Below are positions 1 through 11,777 of a stretch of DNA of 64,000 nt, in pieces (the stretch's first letter is position 1; each line of letters opens with the position of its first letter). The notes under the pieces are model-generated. The model worked only from the letters and a program-made list of their open reading frames with translations, was not told where the DNA came from and ran no database searches. Origin of the DNA: Abelmoschus esculentus (Eukaryota > Streptophyta > Magnoliopsida > Malvales > Malvaceae); the NCBI GenBank assembly GCA_035048815.1, contig JAUCBN010000005.1, positions 14,968,517-15,032,516 of the forward strand, read 5' to 3'. The position numbers and the translations under genes are program-made.

Positions 1-128
1 TTTGTTACAATTAAAACGTGCATGTCTAAATGTAAATGTACTTTATTAAGAATCCGTTCGAATTTTAACGAGTAAAAAACTGAGAATTTGAAATTTATCA
101 GTATAATTAACTATTTAATAATATTTGG
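1..128. other. AT-rich flank, nothing recognised
   Basis: This is AT-rich sequence before the first LTR. It has no match to the 33-bp array or to the LTR types seen elsewhere in the window, and no convincing reading frame. It may be the outer flank of the locus or the interior of another element. Confidence 0.4.
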
Positions 129-1698
129 TGATACGAGCTCATTTCTACTCATTTATCTCATGCTTTCATGCTTCATTTCACGCATGGGATTAGAGGGGAG
201 TTATCTTATTAATCTTAGTATTTATTACTTTTATATACTTTATATTAAGCTACTTAAGAGTTACATTACTTAAGCTATTAAAATGAATAGTTATATAACC
301 ACATTGATTAAAAGTTTTAGCTTAGTTCTAAACTCATGTAATTATTTTCATCATTATGTTTTCTTCATAGGACTTATCTACAGCTTAAGGAGTAAATAGT
401 AGCTCAGTGTCAGCTCAGTAAGCTCAAAAGAAGCTAAACGGAAGACAATGCTAGAAACACAAGGAGCCAACTTCAGAATAGCTTGGAAATGCATGGAACA
501 CTCCTACAGTACTTAAAGGACTAAAGGATAGCTCCATGTCATCTCACAAGTCCCATACGAGCTCAAATGAAGCATAATTCAAAATGAGGCCTTAAAAGAT
601 TCGGATTAACTCCAAAACACTCCTCAGACTAGAAGAGAGTATAAGGAAGCTAATGGACCAGCTCACTTCGCTAAAGGCAGCTCGGATTAACTTATTTCAA
701 CTTCAAACTTTAGCTAAGTCTTTCAGCTAGATAGCTCGGATCAATCCAGCTCACTCCCAGCTCGATTAGCTCACCTCAACTCTAGCTATCACTCCCAGCT
801 CAACACCCGAAGGTCACCTACCCTTCACCAAGCATCATGTCTGTCCACTATCCACATTGGGCGTAAAGATCATGGAGGAAAAGGAAGTGGGCACCAAATC
901 AAAGAGATAGCACTTTTCATTGGACATATTCATAATGGTCCACTTGTTTTTTATTTTTGAGTAGGATACAAGCAGAAGTGGGTTTCGCTTTCTTCATGAA
1001 AATTGTTCTCCTATCTATTATCTTTCCAACGCATGTTGAATCGCATTAATCCGATATTGATAGCTCTAGATATGGACAAATTACTAAACACAGTGCAGGC
1101 TGGACCGAGAAGTTATCTTTTTGAATAGTTTTGGAGGGAGATACCATTCAAATGAATGGTTATCCGAATAGTTAAAGGCCATTTCGGCCAAACCCCTTAG
1201 AAAACTATAAATAGGACTTGGATTTCATTTTGTAAAGACACCATTGTGATTATATAAAATTACTTATGAGATTTTTTCTCTCGTTTAGTTCTTCTTAGAA
1301 CTTTATCGACATATCAAGTACTTTCATACTTGTGGCGTCAACCCTTTTCTATCCATCTTGATACTTCGGGTTCTTTTAGCTTAATATACTAAAAGGGTCA
1401 AAGTCCGTTTATCACCACCCCTTAAAGATCGATATAAGGTTCAGGATTAGGTTTTCTTTAAGATACTATTTCCATTTCACCATTCCATACATTTCCTATC
1501 ATTCCATTCATCATTGTCAATCCTTTTTCATCCCCACAAAATTTCCGAAACATCCATTCACCCTTATCAACGCCACACATCCTTCCGCTTCCATATCAGT
1601 CCCCTAAACTATTCCGTTCATTCCTTATCCTTAATTCTTTATTTTGCAGCGACTTCTTGCGAGAGACTTGCTTCCTTCCTAGGTCCTACAATCAATGT
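129..1698 (+). mobile_element. LTR-A copy 1, right end truncated
   Basis: Long terminal repeat of a Ty3/gypsy-like retroelement with no internal region beside it. The sense end starts TGATACGAGC. The U3-like part (about 380-830) is dense in AGCTC motifs. A conserved block with TCCAAC and GATATTGATAGC follows at about 1,020-1,100. A TATA box lies at 1,206, and then the TGATACTTCGGGTTC signature at about 1,360. It is collinear, in inverse orientation, with the solo LTR at 19,362-20,889. Compared with the copy ending at 28,549 it lacks the last 40-50 bases, and the minisatellite begins at once. The left flank is not array, so no target-site duplication can be checked. Confidence 0.8.
1206..1213 (+). 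promoter_or_regulatory. LTR-A TATA box
   Basis: TATAAATA sits in the middle of the LTR, before the part rich in TTCTC and TTAG that resembles R/U5. The same octamer is at the homologous place in the inverted copies at 19,930-19,937 (minus strand) and 28,023-28,030. In the copy at 34.8 kb it has changed to TTTAAATA. Position and conservation support an LTR promoter; activity is not shown. Confidence 0.6.
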
Positions 1699-1702
1699 GT
1701 AC

Positions 1703-3894
1703 CCTTCACTTCGAGTGTATATCATAATGAACGGTCCCTCTCTTTAAGCATATAACGTGATTGATGAACGGTCTTTGTGCGTATGTTGCGATGAATGACC
1801 ACTCTCTTCGAGTGCATATCATGGTGAACGGTCCCTCTCTTTGAGCGTATACCGTGACGGACGACCCATCTCTTTGAGCGTATGTCGCAATGAATGACCA
1901 TCTCTTCGAGTGCATGTCATAATAAATGGTCCCTATCTTAGTGTGTAGACCGTGATGGACGATCCATCTCTTTAAGCATATGTCACGGAGAATAACCCAT
2001 CTCTTCTGGCGTATGTCATAATAAACGGTCCCTCTCTTTGAGTGTATACCATATGGACGACCCCTCTATTTGAACGTATGCCACGATGAACGACCTCTCT
2101 TGAGTGCATATCATGGTGAACGGTCCCACTCTTTGAGCATATACCGTGATGGATGACCTCTCTCTTTGAGCATGTCCCGGTGAATGACCCCTCTCTTTGA
2201 GCTTATATCGTAAGGAATGACCCCGCTCTTCGAGTGCATGTCATAATGAGCGATCCCTCTCTTTGAGCGTATACTGTGATCGATGACACCTCTCTTTGAA
2301 TGTATGTCGCGATAAATTACTACTCTCTTCGAGTGCATGTCATAGTCAACTGACCCTTGCTTAGAGCGCGTATATGATGGAAAACCCGTCTCTTTGAGCA
2401 TATGTCGCGTTGAATGACTCCTCTCTTCGAGCATATGTCATAATGAATGGTCACTCTTCTTGAGCGTATGCCGTGGTGGACGACCACTCTCTTTAAGATT
2501 ATGTCGCGATGAATAAACCCTCTGTTCTTGTGCCTGTCACGGTGAACGGTCCCTCTATTTGAGCGTATACCATGATGGATGACACCTCTCTTTGAGCGTA
2601 TGTAGCGATGAATGACCCATCTCTTTGAGTGCATGTCATAATGAACGGTCCCTGTCTTTGAGCGTATACCGTGATCGATAACCCCTCTTTAGTGTATGTT
2701 GCGATGAATGATGCCTATCTTCGAGTACATGTCATAATGAATGATCCCTTTCTTAGAGCGTGTACCATGATGGATGACCCCTCTCTCTGAGTGTATGTCG
2801 CAATGAATGACTCATCTCTTCGAGTGTATGTCATAATGAATGGCCCCTCTCTTTGAGCGTATACGGTGATGGACGACCCCTCTCTTTGAGCGTTTTTTGC
2901 GATGAATGATCCCTCTCTTCGAGTGCATGTCATGGTGAATGGTCCCTCTCTTTGAGCGTATACCGTGATGGACGACACCTCTCTTTGAGCGTATGTCGTG
3001 ATATATGACCCCTCCCTTCGAGTGCATGTCATAATTAATGGTCCCGTTAGTAGAGCGTATACCGTGATGGACGACCCCTCTCTTTGAGCGTATGTCGCGA
3101 TATATGACCCCTCCCTTCGAGTGCATGACATAATTAATGGTCCCTTTCTTAGAGCATATACTGTGATGGACGACCCCTCTCATTGAGCGTATGTCGCGAT
3201 GAATGACCCCTCTCTTCGAGTGCATGTTATAATGAATGGACATTTTCTTAGAGATTATACCGTGATGGACAACCCCTCTCATTGAGCGTATGTCGCGATC
3301 AAAGACTCCTCTCTTCGACTGCATGTCATAGTGAACGGTCCCTTTCTTAGAGCGTATACCGTGATGGACAAGCCCTCTCTTTGAGCGTATGTCCTGATGA
3401 ATGACCCCTTTCTTCGAGCATATGTCATAATGAACGGTCCCTCTCTTTGAGCGTATACCGTGATTGATGACCCCTCTCTTTGAGTGCTTGTCGCGATGAA
3501 TAACCCCTCTCTTCGAGTGTATGTCATGGTGAACGGTCCCTCTCTTTGAGCGTATACCGTGAGAGACGACACCTCTCTTTGAGCGTATGTCGCGATATTT
3601 GACCCCTCTCTTCGAGTGCAAGTCAAAATTAATGGTCCCTTTCTTAGAGCGTATACCGTGATGGACAACCCCTCTCTTTGAGCGAATGTCGCAATAAATG
3701 ACCCCTCTCTTCGCATGCATGTCATAGTGAATGGTCCCTTAGAGCGTATACCGTGATGGACCACCCCTCTCTTTGAGCGTATGTCACGATGAATGACCCC
3801 TCTCTTTGAGTGCATGTCATAATGAACGGTCCCTCCCTTTGAGCGTATACCGTGAGGGACAAACCCTCTCTTTGAGCGTATGTCGCGATGAATA
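1703..3894 (-). repeat. 33-bp minisatellite array, segment L1
   Basis: Tandem 33-bp monomers, read on the minus strand as the box AAAGAGAGGG plus a variable middle. Type A carries GTCCATCACGGTATACGCTC, type B ATTCATCGCGACATACGCTC and type C GTTCATTATGACATGCACTC. They run in 99-bp A-B-C trimers, more regular after about 2.7 kb. Two reading frames stay open for hundreds of codons because 33 is a multiple of three. Around 3,345-3,640 a run of rare variants, including GTCAAATATCG, recurs in inverse orientation at 49,870-50,160. Confidence 0.95.
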
Positions 3895-4792
3895 CGGGAT
3901 AATGAATGCTAAGGAATACGGGAATAAGTTTGATGAAGACCTCAAGATTCAAATATGCCCGTATCCAATCCAAAAATGGCGAACAAGTTGACTAATATTC
4001 CTCTAATTCTCTCCTTAACTGTTGTTTTTAATTCTTGTCTCTACTCTCCCTTAAATTGTGATAATGAAGGCTTTCATTGCATGTCTTCTCTTTCTTGGTT
4101 GCCGAAACTGACAACCTTAAAATGATGTAAAGACTCTCTTGAAAGCCTTAAAACCATTGCTGGAAATAACAACATTCAGTGGTGTAATTGCTCCATTGAA
4201 TTGCATTGTAACCAATCAGCCTTGATGGGTCTTCAAGGGACTTTAATTGATGTAAATGCCTTGTCATTCTGGAGAATATGATCAACCATTTGCTCCAAAA
4301 AAATACCCTAGCTGTAATATATAAGAAGACATTAGATAACAACTTTATTCAATAAAAATAAAAGTGAATGCATGAAACAGATTTAATGAGCTAGATTAAT
4401 TAATGAAACTATTTACATTGAATGATCTAGTTTAATTAATTTACTCACACACTAAATTAACTTATAAACATAAGAAAACTAACATGCTTTAAGTGAACTA
4501 TCATGCATTAATTAAACTAATGAACTTAATTGAACTAAAATGCTTAAATGAACATCAAGCATTATTTATTCATGCACACGCTGAAATTAAATTTAAAAAC
4601 TTAAGAAAGAACTCATGCAAACTCATGCACAAATAGGAGGTTGTATTGTTCCAATAAAGCTGGTGTTGCATTCTCTATTTCCAGTCTTGAACAAATAGAT
4701 TTCCCATGGCCTCTTGAAATTTTTAGGTTTTAGCACGAGTCATAGGTCCAATAGGAAATTCTTCTGATTCATTGTTGGTTGTGATCATATCA
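3895..4792 (-). mobile_element. LTR-C fragment inserted in the array
   Basis: The array stops in a B monomer and resumes at 4,793. The insert matches 62,810-63,721 in the same orientation and 49,106-49,688 in inverse orientation. Its right end, read on the minus strand, starts TGATATGATCAC, the same terminal sequence as at 59,752 and 63,721, so I take it as the LTR 5' end. The first 110 bases of that end encode a short peptide with PMTRAK, a motif typical of the C-terminus of plant gypsy polyproteins. The other LTR end, TCATATCA, is missing here, so the copy is truncated at 3,895. Confidence 0.7.
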
Positions 4793-7700
4793 TAGAGCAT
4801 ATACCGTGATCGATGACCCCTCTCTTTGAGCGTACCTTGCGATGAAAGACCACTCTCTTCGAGTGAATGTTATAATGTACGGTCCCTTTCTTAGAGCGTA
4901 TATCCTGATGGACGACCCTCTCTTTGAGCGTATGTTGCGGTGAATGACACCTCCCTTCAAGCGTACGTCATAATGAATGGTCCCTCTCTTTGAGCGTATG
5001 GCGTGATGAACGACCCCTCTCATTGAGCATAAGTCGCGATGAATGACCCTTATCTTTGAGTGCATGTCTTGGTGAATGGTCCCTCTCTTTGAGCATATAA
5101 CGTGATGGACAACTCCTCTCTTTGAGCGTATGTCGCAATGAATGACCCCTCTCTTCGAGTACATGTCATAACAAATAGTCCCTTTCTTAGAGCGTACACT
5201 GTGATGGATGACCATTCTCATTGAGCGTATGTCGCGATGAATGAGCCCTCTCTTCGAGTGTATGTCAGAATAAGCAGTCCCTTTCTCAGAGCGTATACCC
5301 TGATGGAAGACCCCTCTCTTTGAGTGTATGTCGCGGTGAATGGCCCCTCTCTTCGAGCGCATTTCATAATGAACGGTCCAACACTTTGTGCGTATGTCGT
5401 GATGGACGACCCCTCTCTTTGAGCGTATGTCGTGATGAATGACCCCTCTTTTCGAGTACATGTCATAATGAATGCTCCCTCTCTTTGAGCATATACCGTG
5501 ATTGATGACCGACCTCTTTGAGCGTATGTCATAAATGACACCTCTCTTTGAGTGCATGTCATAGTGAGCAGTCCCTTTCTTAGAGCGTATACCGTGATGG
5601 ACAACCACTCTCTTTGAGCTTATGTCGCGATGAATGACTCATATCTTCGAGTGTATATCATAATGAACAGTCCTTATCTTTGAGCATATGTCGTGATGGA
5701 TGACCCCTCTCTTTGAGCGTATGTTGCGATGAATGACCCCTCTCCTCGAGTGCATGTCTTGGTGAACGGTCCCCCTCGTTGAGCGTAGGTCGCGATGAAT
5801 GACCTATCTCTTCGAGTGCATGTCATAATGAACGATTCCTTTCTTAGAGCGTATACTGTGATGGATGACCCCTCTCTTTGAGCGTATACCGTGAGGGGCG
5901 ACCCCTCTCTTTCAGCGTATGTCGAGATGAACAACCCTTCTCTTTGTGTGCATGTCATAATAAACGGTCTCTTTCTCAGAGTGTATACCGTGATGGAAGA
6001 CCCCTCCCTTTGAGCGTATGTCGCGGTGAATGATCCCTCTCTTCGAGCGAATGTCATAATAAACGGTCCCTCACTTTGTGCGTATGCCGTGATGGACGAC
6101 CCCTCTTTTTGAGCGTATGTCACGATGAATGACCCCTCTCTTTGAGTGCATGTCATAATGAACGGTCCCTTTCTCAGAGTGTATGCCGTGATGGAAGACT
6201 CCTCTCTTTGAGCGTATGCCGTGATGAATGACCCATCTCTTCGAGTGTATGTCATAATGAATGGTCATTCACTTTGTGTATATGCCGTAATGGACGACCC
6301 CTCTCTTTGAGCGTATGTCACGATGAATGACCCCTCTCTTCGACTGCATGTCAAAAATGAACGGTCCCTCTCATTGAACGTATACCATGATTGATGACCC
6401 ATCTCTTTGAGCGTATGTCATGATAACTAACACCTCTCTTCGAGTGCATGTCATAGTGAACAGTTCCTTTCTTAGAGCGTATACCGTGATGGACAACCCC
6501 TCTCTTTGAGCGTATGTCGCGATGAATGACTCCTCTCTTTGAGCGTATGCCGTGATGGATAACCCTTCTCTTTGAGCGTATGTCGCGATGAATGACCCCT
6601 CTCTTCGAGTGCATGTCATGGTGAACGGTCCCCCTCGTTGAGAGTATACCATTATGGACGACTCCTCTCTTCGAGCGTTGGTCGCGATGAATAACCCCTC
6701 CCTTCGAGTGTATGTCATAATGAACGGACCCTTTCTTCGAGCGTATACTCTGTTGGACGACCCCTCTCTTTGAGCATATATCGCAAAGAATGATCCCTCT
6801 ATTTAAGCGTAACTCATAGTGAATAGTCCCGTTCTTGGAGCGTATGCTGTGATGGACGAACACTCTCTTTGAGAGTATGTCGCGATGAATGACTCTTATC
6901 TTTGAGTGCATGTCATTGTTAGCGGTCCCTTTCTTAGAGCGTATACCCTGATGGACGAGTGCTCTCTTTGAGCGTATGTCATGATGAATGACCACTCTCT
7001 TCGAGCATAAGTCATAATGAATTATCCTTGTCTTTGAGCGTATACCGTGATGGATGATCCCTCTCTTTGAGCATATGTCGCGATGAATGACCCCTCTCTT
7101 CGAGCATATGTTATAATCAACTGTCCCACTATATGAACGTATACCGTGATCGACGATCCATCTCTTTGAACGTATCTCATGGTGAATGACTCCTCTCTTC
7201 GAGTGTATGTCATAATGAACGGTCCCTCCCGTTGGGCGTATGCCGTGATGGACGACCACTCTCTTTGAGCGTATGTCGCGATGAATGACCCCTCTCTTCA
7301 AATGCATGTCATAATGAACGGTCCCTTTCTTAGAGCGTATAGTGTGATGGACGACCCCTCTCTTCGAGCATATGTCGTGATGAATGACCCCTCTCTTTGA
7401 GCGTATGTCATAGTGAATATTCTCGTTCTTTGAGCATATGCCATGATGGACAACCCCTCTTTATGAGCGTATGTCGCGGTGAATGACTCCTATCTTTCAG
7501 GGCATGTCATTGTGAATGGTCCCTTTCATAGAGCGTATAACGTGATGGACGAGCCCTTTCTTTGAGCGTAAGTCTTGATGATTGACTCCTCTCTTCGAGC
7601 ATGTCTTGATAAATGACACCTCTCTTCGAGTGCATGTCATAGTGAACAGTCCCTTTCTTAGAGCGTATACCGTGATGGACAACCCCTCTTTGAGCGTATG

Positions 7701-10276
7701 TCGCGATGAATGACTCCTCTCTTCGAGCGTATATTATAATGAACAGTCCCCGTCTTTGAGAGTATGCCATGGTAGATGACACATCTCTTTGAGCGTGTGT
7801 CGCGATAAATGACCCCGCTCTTCAGTGCATGTCACGGTGAACGGTCCCTCTCGTTGAGCTTATACCATGATGGACAACCCTTCTCTTTGAGCGTAGGTCA
7901 CGATGAATGATCCCTCTCTTCGAGTGCATGTCGTAATGAACATTCCCTTTCTTAGAGCATAAAGTGTGATTGACGACCCCTCTCTTTGAGCATATGTCGT
8001 GATGAATGATCCCTCTCTTTGAGCATATGTCATAGTGAATATTCCCGTTCTTTGAGCGTATGCCATGATGGACGACCCCTCTCTTTGAGCGTATGTCGCA
8101 GTGAATGACTCCTATCTTTGAGTGCATGTCATTGTGAACGGTCCCTTTCATAGAGCGTATACCGTGATGGACGTGCCCTTTCTTTGAGCGTATGTCCTGA
8201 TGATTGACCTCTTTCTTCGAGCATATGTCATAATGAATTTGTCCCGGTCTTTGAGCGTATACTGTGATGGACGTCTCCTCTCTTCGAGTGCATTTCATAA
8301 TGAATGGTCCCTCTCTTTAACTGCTTATCGTGATCGATGACCCCTCTCTTTGAGCATATATTGCGATCAATGATCCTTCTTTTGAGTGCATGTAAGGGTG
8401 AACGGTTCCTCTCTTCGATCAAATACCATGTTGGACGACCCTTCTCTTTGAGCGTATGTCGCGATGAATGATCTCTCTCTACAAGTGCATGTCATAATGA
8501 ACGAGACCTTTCTTAGTGCGTATACGTGATGGTTGACCCCACACTTTGAGCGTATGTCGAGGTGAATAACCCATCTCTTCGATCGTATGTCATAATGAAC
8601 GGTACCTCTCTTTGAGCGTATACTATGATGGACGATCCCTCTCTTTGAGCGTATATCGTGATGAATGACCCCTCTCTTTGAGCGCATGTCATAATGAACG
8701 ATCCCTCTCTTTAAGCATATACCGTGATGGATGACCCCTCTCTTTGAGTGTATGTTCCGATGAGTTACCCCTATATTCGAATCCATATTATAGTGAACGG
8801 TCCCCCTCTTTGATCGTATACCGTGATGGATGACCCTTCTCTTTGAGCGAATGTCGCTATGAATAACCCCTCTCTTCCAGTTCATGTCATAATGAACAGT
8901 CCCTCTCTTTTAGTGTATACTGTGATCCATGACCCCCTCTCTTTGAGCATATGTCACGATGAATAATGCCTCACTTTGAGTGCATGTCATAATGTACGGT
9001 CCATTTCTTAGAGTGTATACCGTGATGGACGATTCCTCTCTTTGAGCGTATGTCGCGGTGATTAACCCCTCTCTTCAAGCGTATGTCGTAATGAACGATC
9101 CCTCTCTTTGAGTGTATGTCGTGATGGTCTACCCCTCTCTTTGATCTTATGTCACGATGAATGACCCCTCTCTTCGAGTGCATGTCATGGAGAACGATCC
9201 CTCTCTTTGAGTATATACCATGATGGACAACTCCTTTCTTTGAGCGTATGTCGCGATGAATTACCCCTCCCTTCGAGTGCATGTCATAATAAACCGTCCC
9301 TTACTTAGAGCGTATACTGTGATAGACGACCCTTCTCTTTGAGGGTATGTCGCGATGAATGACTCCTCTCTACGAGTGCATATCATAATGAACGAACCCT
9401 TTCTTAGAGCGTATGTCGCGATGAATGACCCATCTCATCGAGTGATGGATGATCCCTCTCTTTGAGCGTATGTCACGATGAATGACCCCTCTTTCGAGTG
9501 CATGTCATAGTGAACGGTCCTTCTATTTAAGTGTATATCGTGATGGATGACCCCTCTCTTTGAGCGTATATCGCGATGAATGACCCCTCTCTTTGAGTGC
9601 ATATCATAATGAATGGTCCCTCCCTTTGGGCGTATATAGTGATAGATGACCCTTCTCTTTGTGTGTGAGTCACGATGAATGACCCCTCTCTTCAAGCGTA
9701 TGTCACGCATATCATGGTGAACGTTCCTATTGTTTGAGCGTATATTGTGATGAACGACCCCTCTCTTTCAGCGTATGTCGCGATGAATAACCCCTCTCTC
9801 GAGTGCATATCATAATGAGTGGTCCCTCTCTTTGAGCGTATACCATGATCGATGACGCCTCTGTTTGAGAGTATATATCGATGAATGACCCCTCCCTTCG
9901 AGTGCATGTCATAATAAATTGTCCCTCTCTTTGAGCGTATATCGTGATGGACGACACCTCTCTTTGAGCGTTTGTCGTGATGAATAACCCCTCCCTCTGA
10001 GGGCATGTCAAAAGGAAAGGTCCCTCTCTTTGAGCGTATGTCGTGATGAATGACATCTCTCTTCGAGTGCATGTCATAGTGAATGGTCCTTTTCTTAGAG
10101 CGTATATCATGATGAACGACCACTCTCTTTGAGTTTATGCGCGATGAATCACCCCTCTCTTCGAGTGCATGTCATACTAAACGGTCCCTCCCTTTGAGCA
10201 TATACCGAGATCGATAACCCCTCTCTATGAGCTTATGTTGTGATAAATGACACTTCTCTTCGAGTGCATGTAATGG
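4793..10276 (-). repeat. 33-bp minisatellite array, segment L2
   Basis: Continuous A-B-C monomers with many point variants. Two forms of the C/A junction alternate on the plus strand, one with TCTCTTTGAGCG and one with TTTCTTAGAGCG. The first 600 bases (4,793 to about 5,400) match 59,130-59,751 and 48,740-49,105 as inverted copies, monomer by monomer. Minus-strand open frames of up to 318 codons are by-products of the repeat and not recognised genes. Confidence 0.95.
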
Positions 10277-11777
10277 TAAGCTTTGATTGCCCGGACCTTA
10301 GAATGCAAGCAAGCCTTGTATCACACTTGTTTCCTTAACAAAAGAATGTTAAATGTTGTTGGAAATAAGATAGGGGTGATTTGGGAAGAGGTTATGGTGT
10401 GGGGCATTGTTTAGATGATAAGGAAGTTATCTTGGTGAAGAGAATGCATGGGGGATGTTGATGGTTGATTAAGGAAGGAAATGGAGGTGTTTAACTGAAG
10501 TAAATGATATGGAAGGATATGTTAAGGTCTGGTGAAGAATGGTGGACGAAAATGGAAGGTGGATGGTGATTATGTGATGATGGAATGATAGTATTCAAAG
10601 GGGAAAAGGTTGAACTTATGTTATAGGAACATAAACCCAATCTAGTTGCAACTATGAAGGTGGTAGATGCACTTAGACCTTTTGGAAATGTAATTCCTAA
10701 AATCTAAACTATAAGGGATGGAGGGTGACACCACAAATCAAACAGATGATTTGATAAGTTGATAAAATTCTTAAAAGAGCAAGAATGAGAGATTAACTCA
10801 CGAAATAAATAATTTGATTCAAAGTTGTGTGTTCATATGCAAAAATGGCTACATATTTCTAAGAAATAAAAGGGTGTGGCCAAGGGACATTCCCCTTTGA
10901 AAAGGTGGCTGAATAGTGGCCTTGGTGTCTGTTCAATTGGTGGTGTCTTCCTCCTCAATCGTTTGGGTTAAATGGTGTCTCCTTCCAAGAACTGTTATAA
11001 CTTTTCGGTTCAAATTCCAGCCTGCACATCAACATGCATTGGAAAGATAAGAGATAGTGGAATAACTTTCATGAAGACATCGAAACCCAATTCTACTTGT
11101 ATCTTACTCGAAATTGGCAAACAAGTTGACCATCATGAATCTAACCAATGAAGAGTGATATCTCTTTGTTTTGGCGCCCAAACATGTTTCCCTCCAAGGT
11201 TGGTCGGTTGTGTCTCCTGGGGAGAGAACTTGTCCTTCCCTAGTTGAGTTGAAGGTTGTAGGGTGAGCTAAGATGAGCTGGATGAATCTAAGGTTGAGCT
11301 GGTTTGAGCGGAGCTAGCTAGTTGATTTATCTAGCTGAAAGTTCACCATCTTTGAGTGATGATTTGAGCTGAACGGCTAACACCCTAGATGCGTGAACTG
11401 ATCCTTAGGGACATAATACTCTCCTTAACCCATAAGAGTGTGTAGGAACTGATCCGAATCGCATATGAATGAAAATTCACCATTTGTCATTTTGAGCTCA
11501 TTCTGAATTCGTGAGCTGGAACGAAGTTAGCTTCCACTTCATTGCGCTGCCTAGGAGTGTTTGGTACATTTTAGTGCTGATCGGAAGATGGTAAGTCCCT
11601 CAAATAATGATTATTTGTTTTGAGCTCAAATGGTGCATTTGAGCTAAAACGGCGATGGCCAATAGTCCCTTAAGTTGTGTTTAATATAACCTGCAAAGAA
11701 AAAACTTAAACTAATAAGTATGATGATACTAAACATGTGTTGAATATTAATTACGCGTAATATATGCTAAATAAAGC
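10277..11777 (-). mobile_element. LTR-B copy, truncated at both ends
   Basis: Inverse of the LTR at 45,047-46,804. It shares the segment ending in CAATCAAAGCTTA, the region around GTGGCCAAGGGACATT, the conserved LTR block at about 11,000-11,090 and the AGCTC-rich part at about 11,270-11,660. It lacks about 200 bases at the LTR start and about 38 bases at the LTR end, and both ends run directly into the array. The TATA box of the better copy is changed here (ATTTCTA in place of ATTTATA on the plus strand). No target-site duplication can be recovered. Confidence 0.7.

Noticed and set aside
88..273. Small hydrophobic frame at the window start
   Set aside because: It lies across the LTR-A boundary and in AT-rich sequence; no homologous frame is kept in the other LTR-A copies.
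2812..3720. Open frames of 100-362 codons on the array strand as genes for a basic repeat protein
   Set aside because: Two frames are open at once, both are interrupted at irregular places, and starts and stops follow the repeat. Unit length divisible by three explains them without selection.
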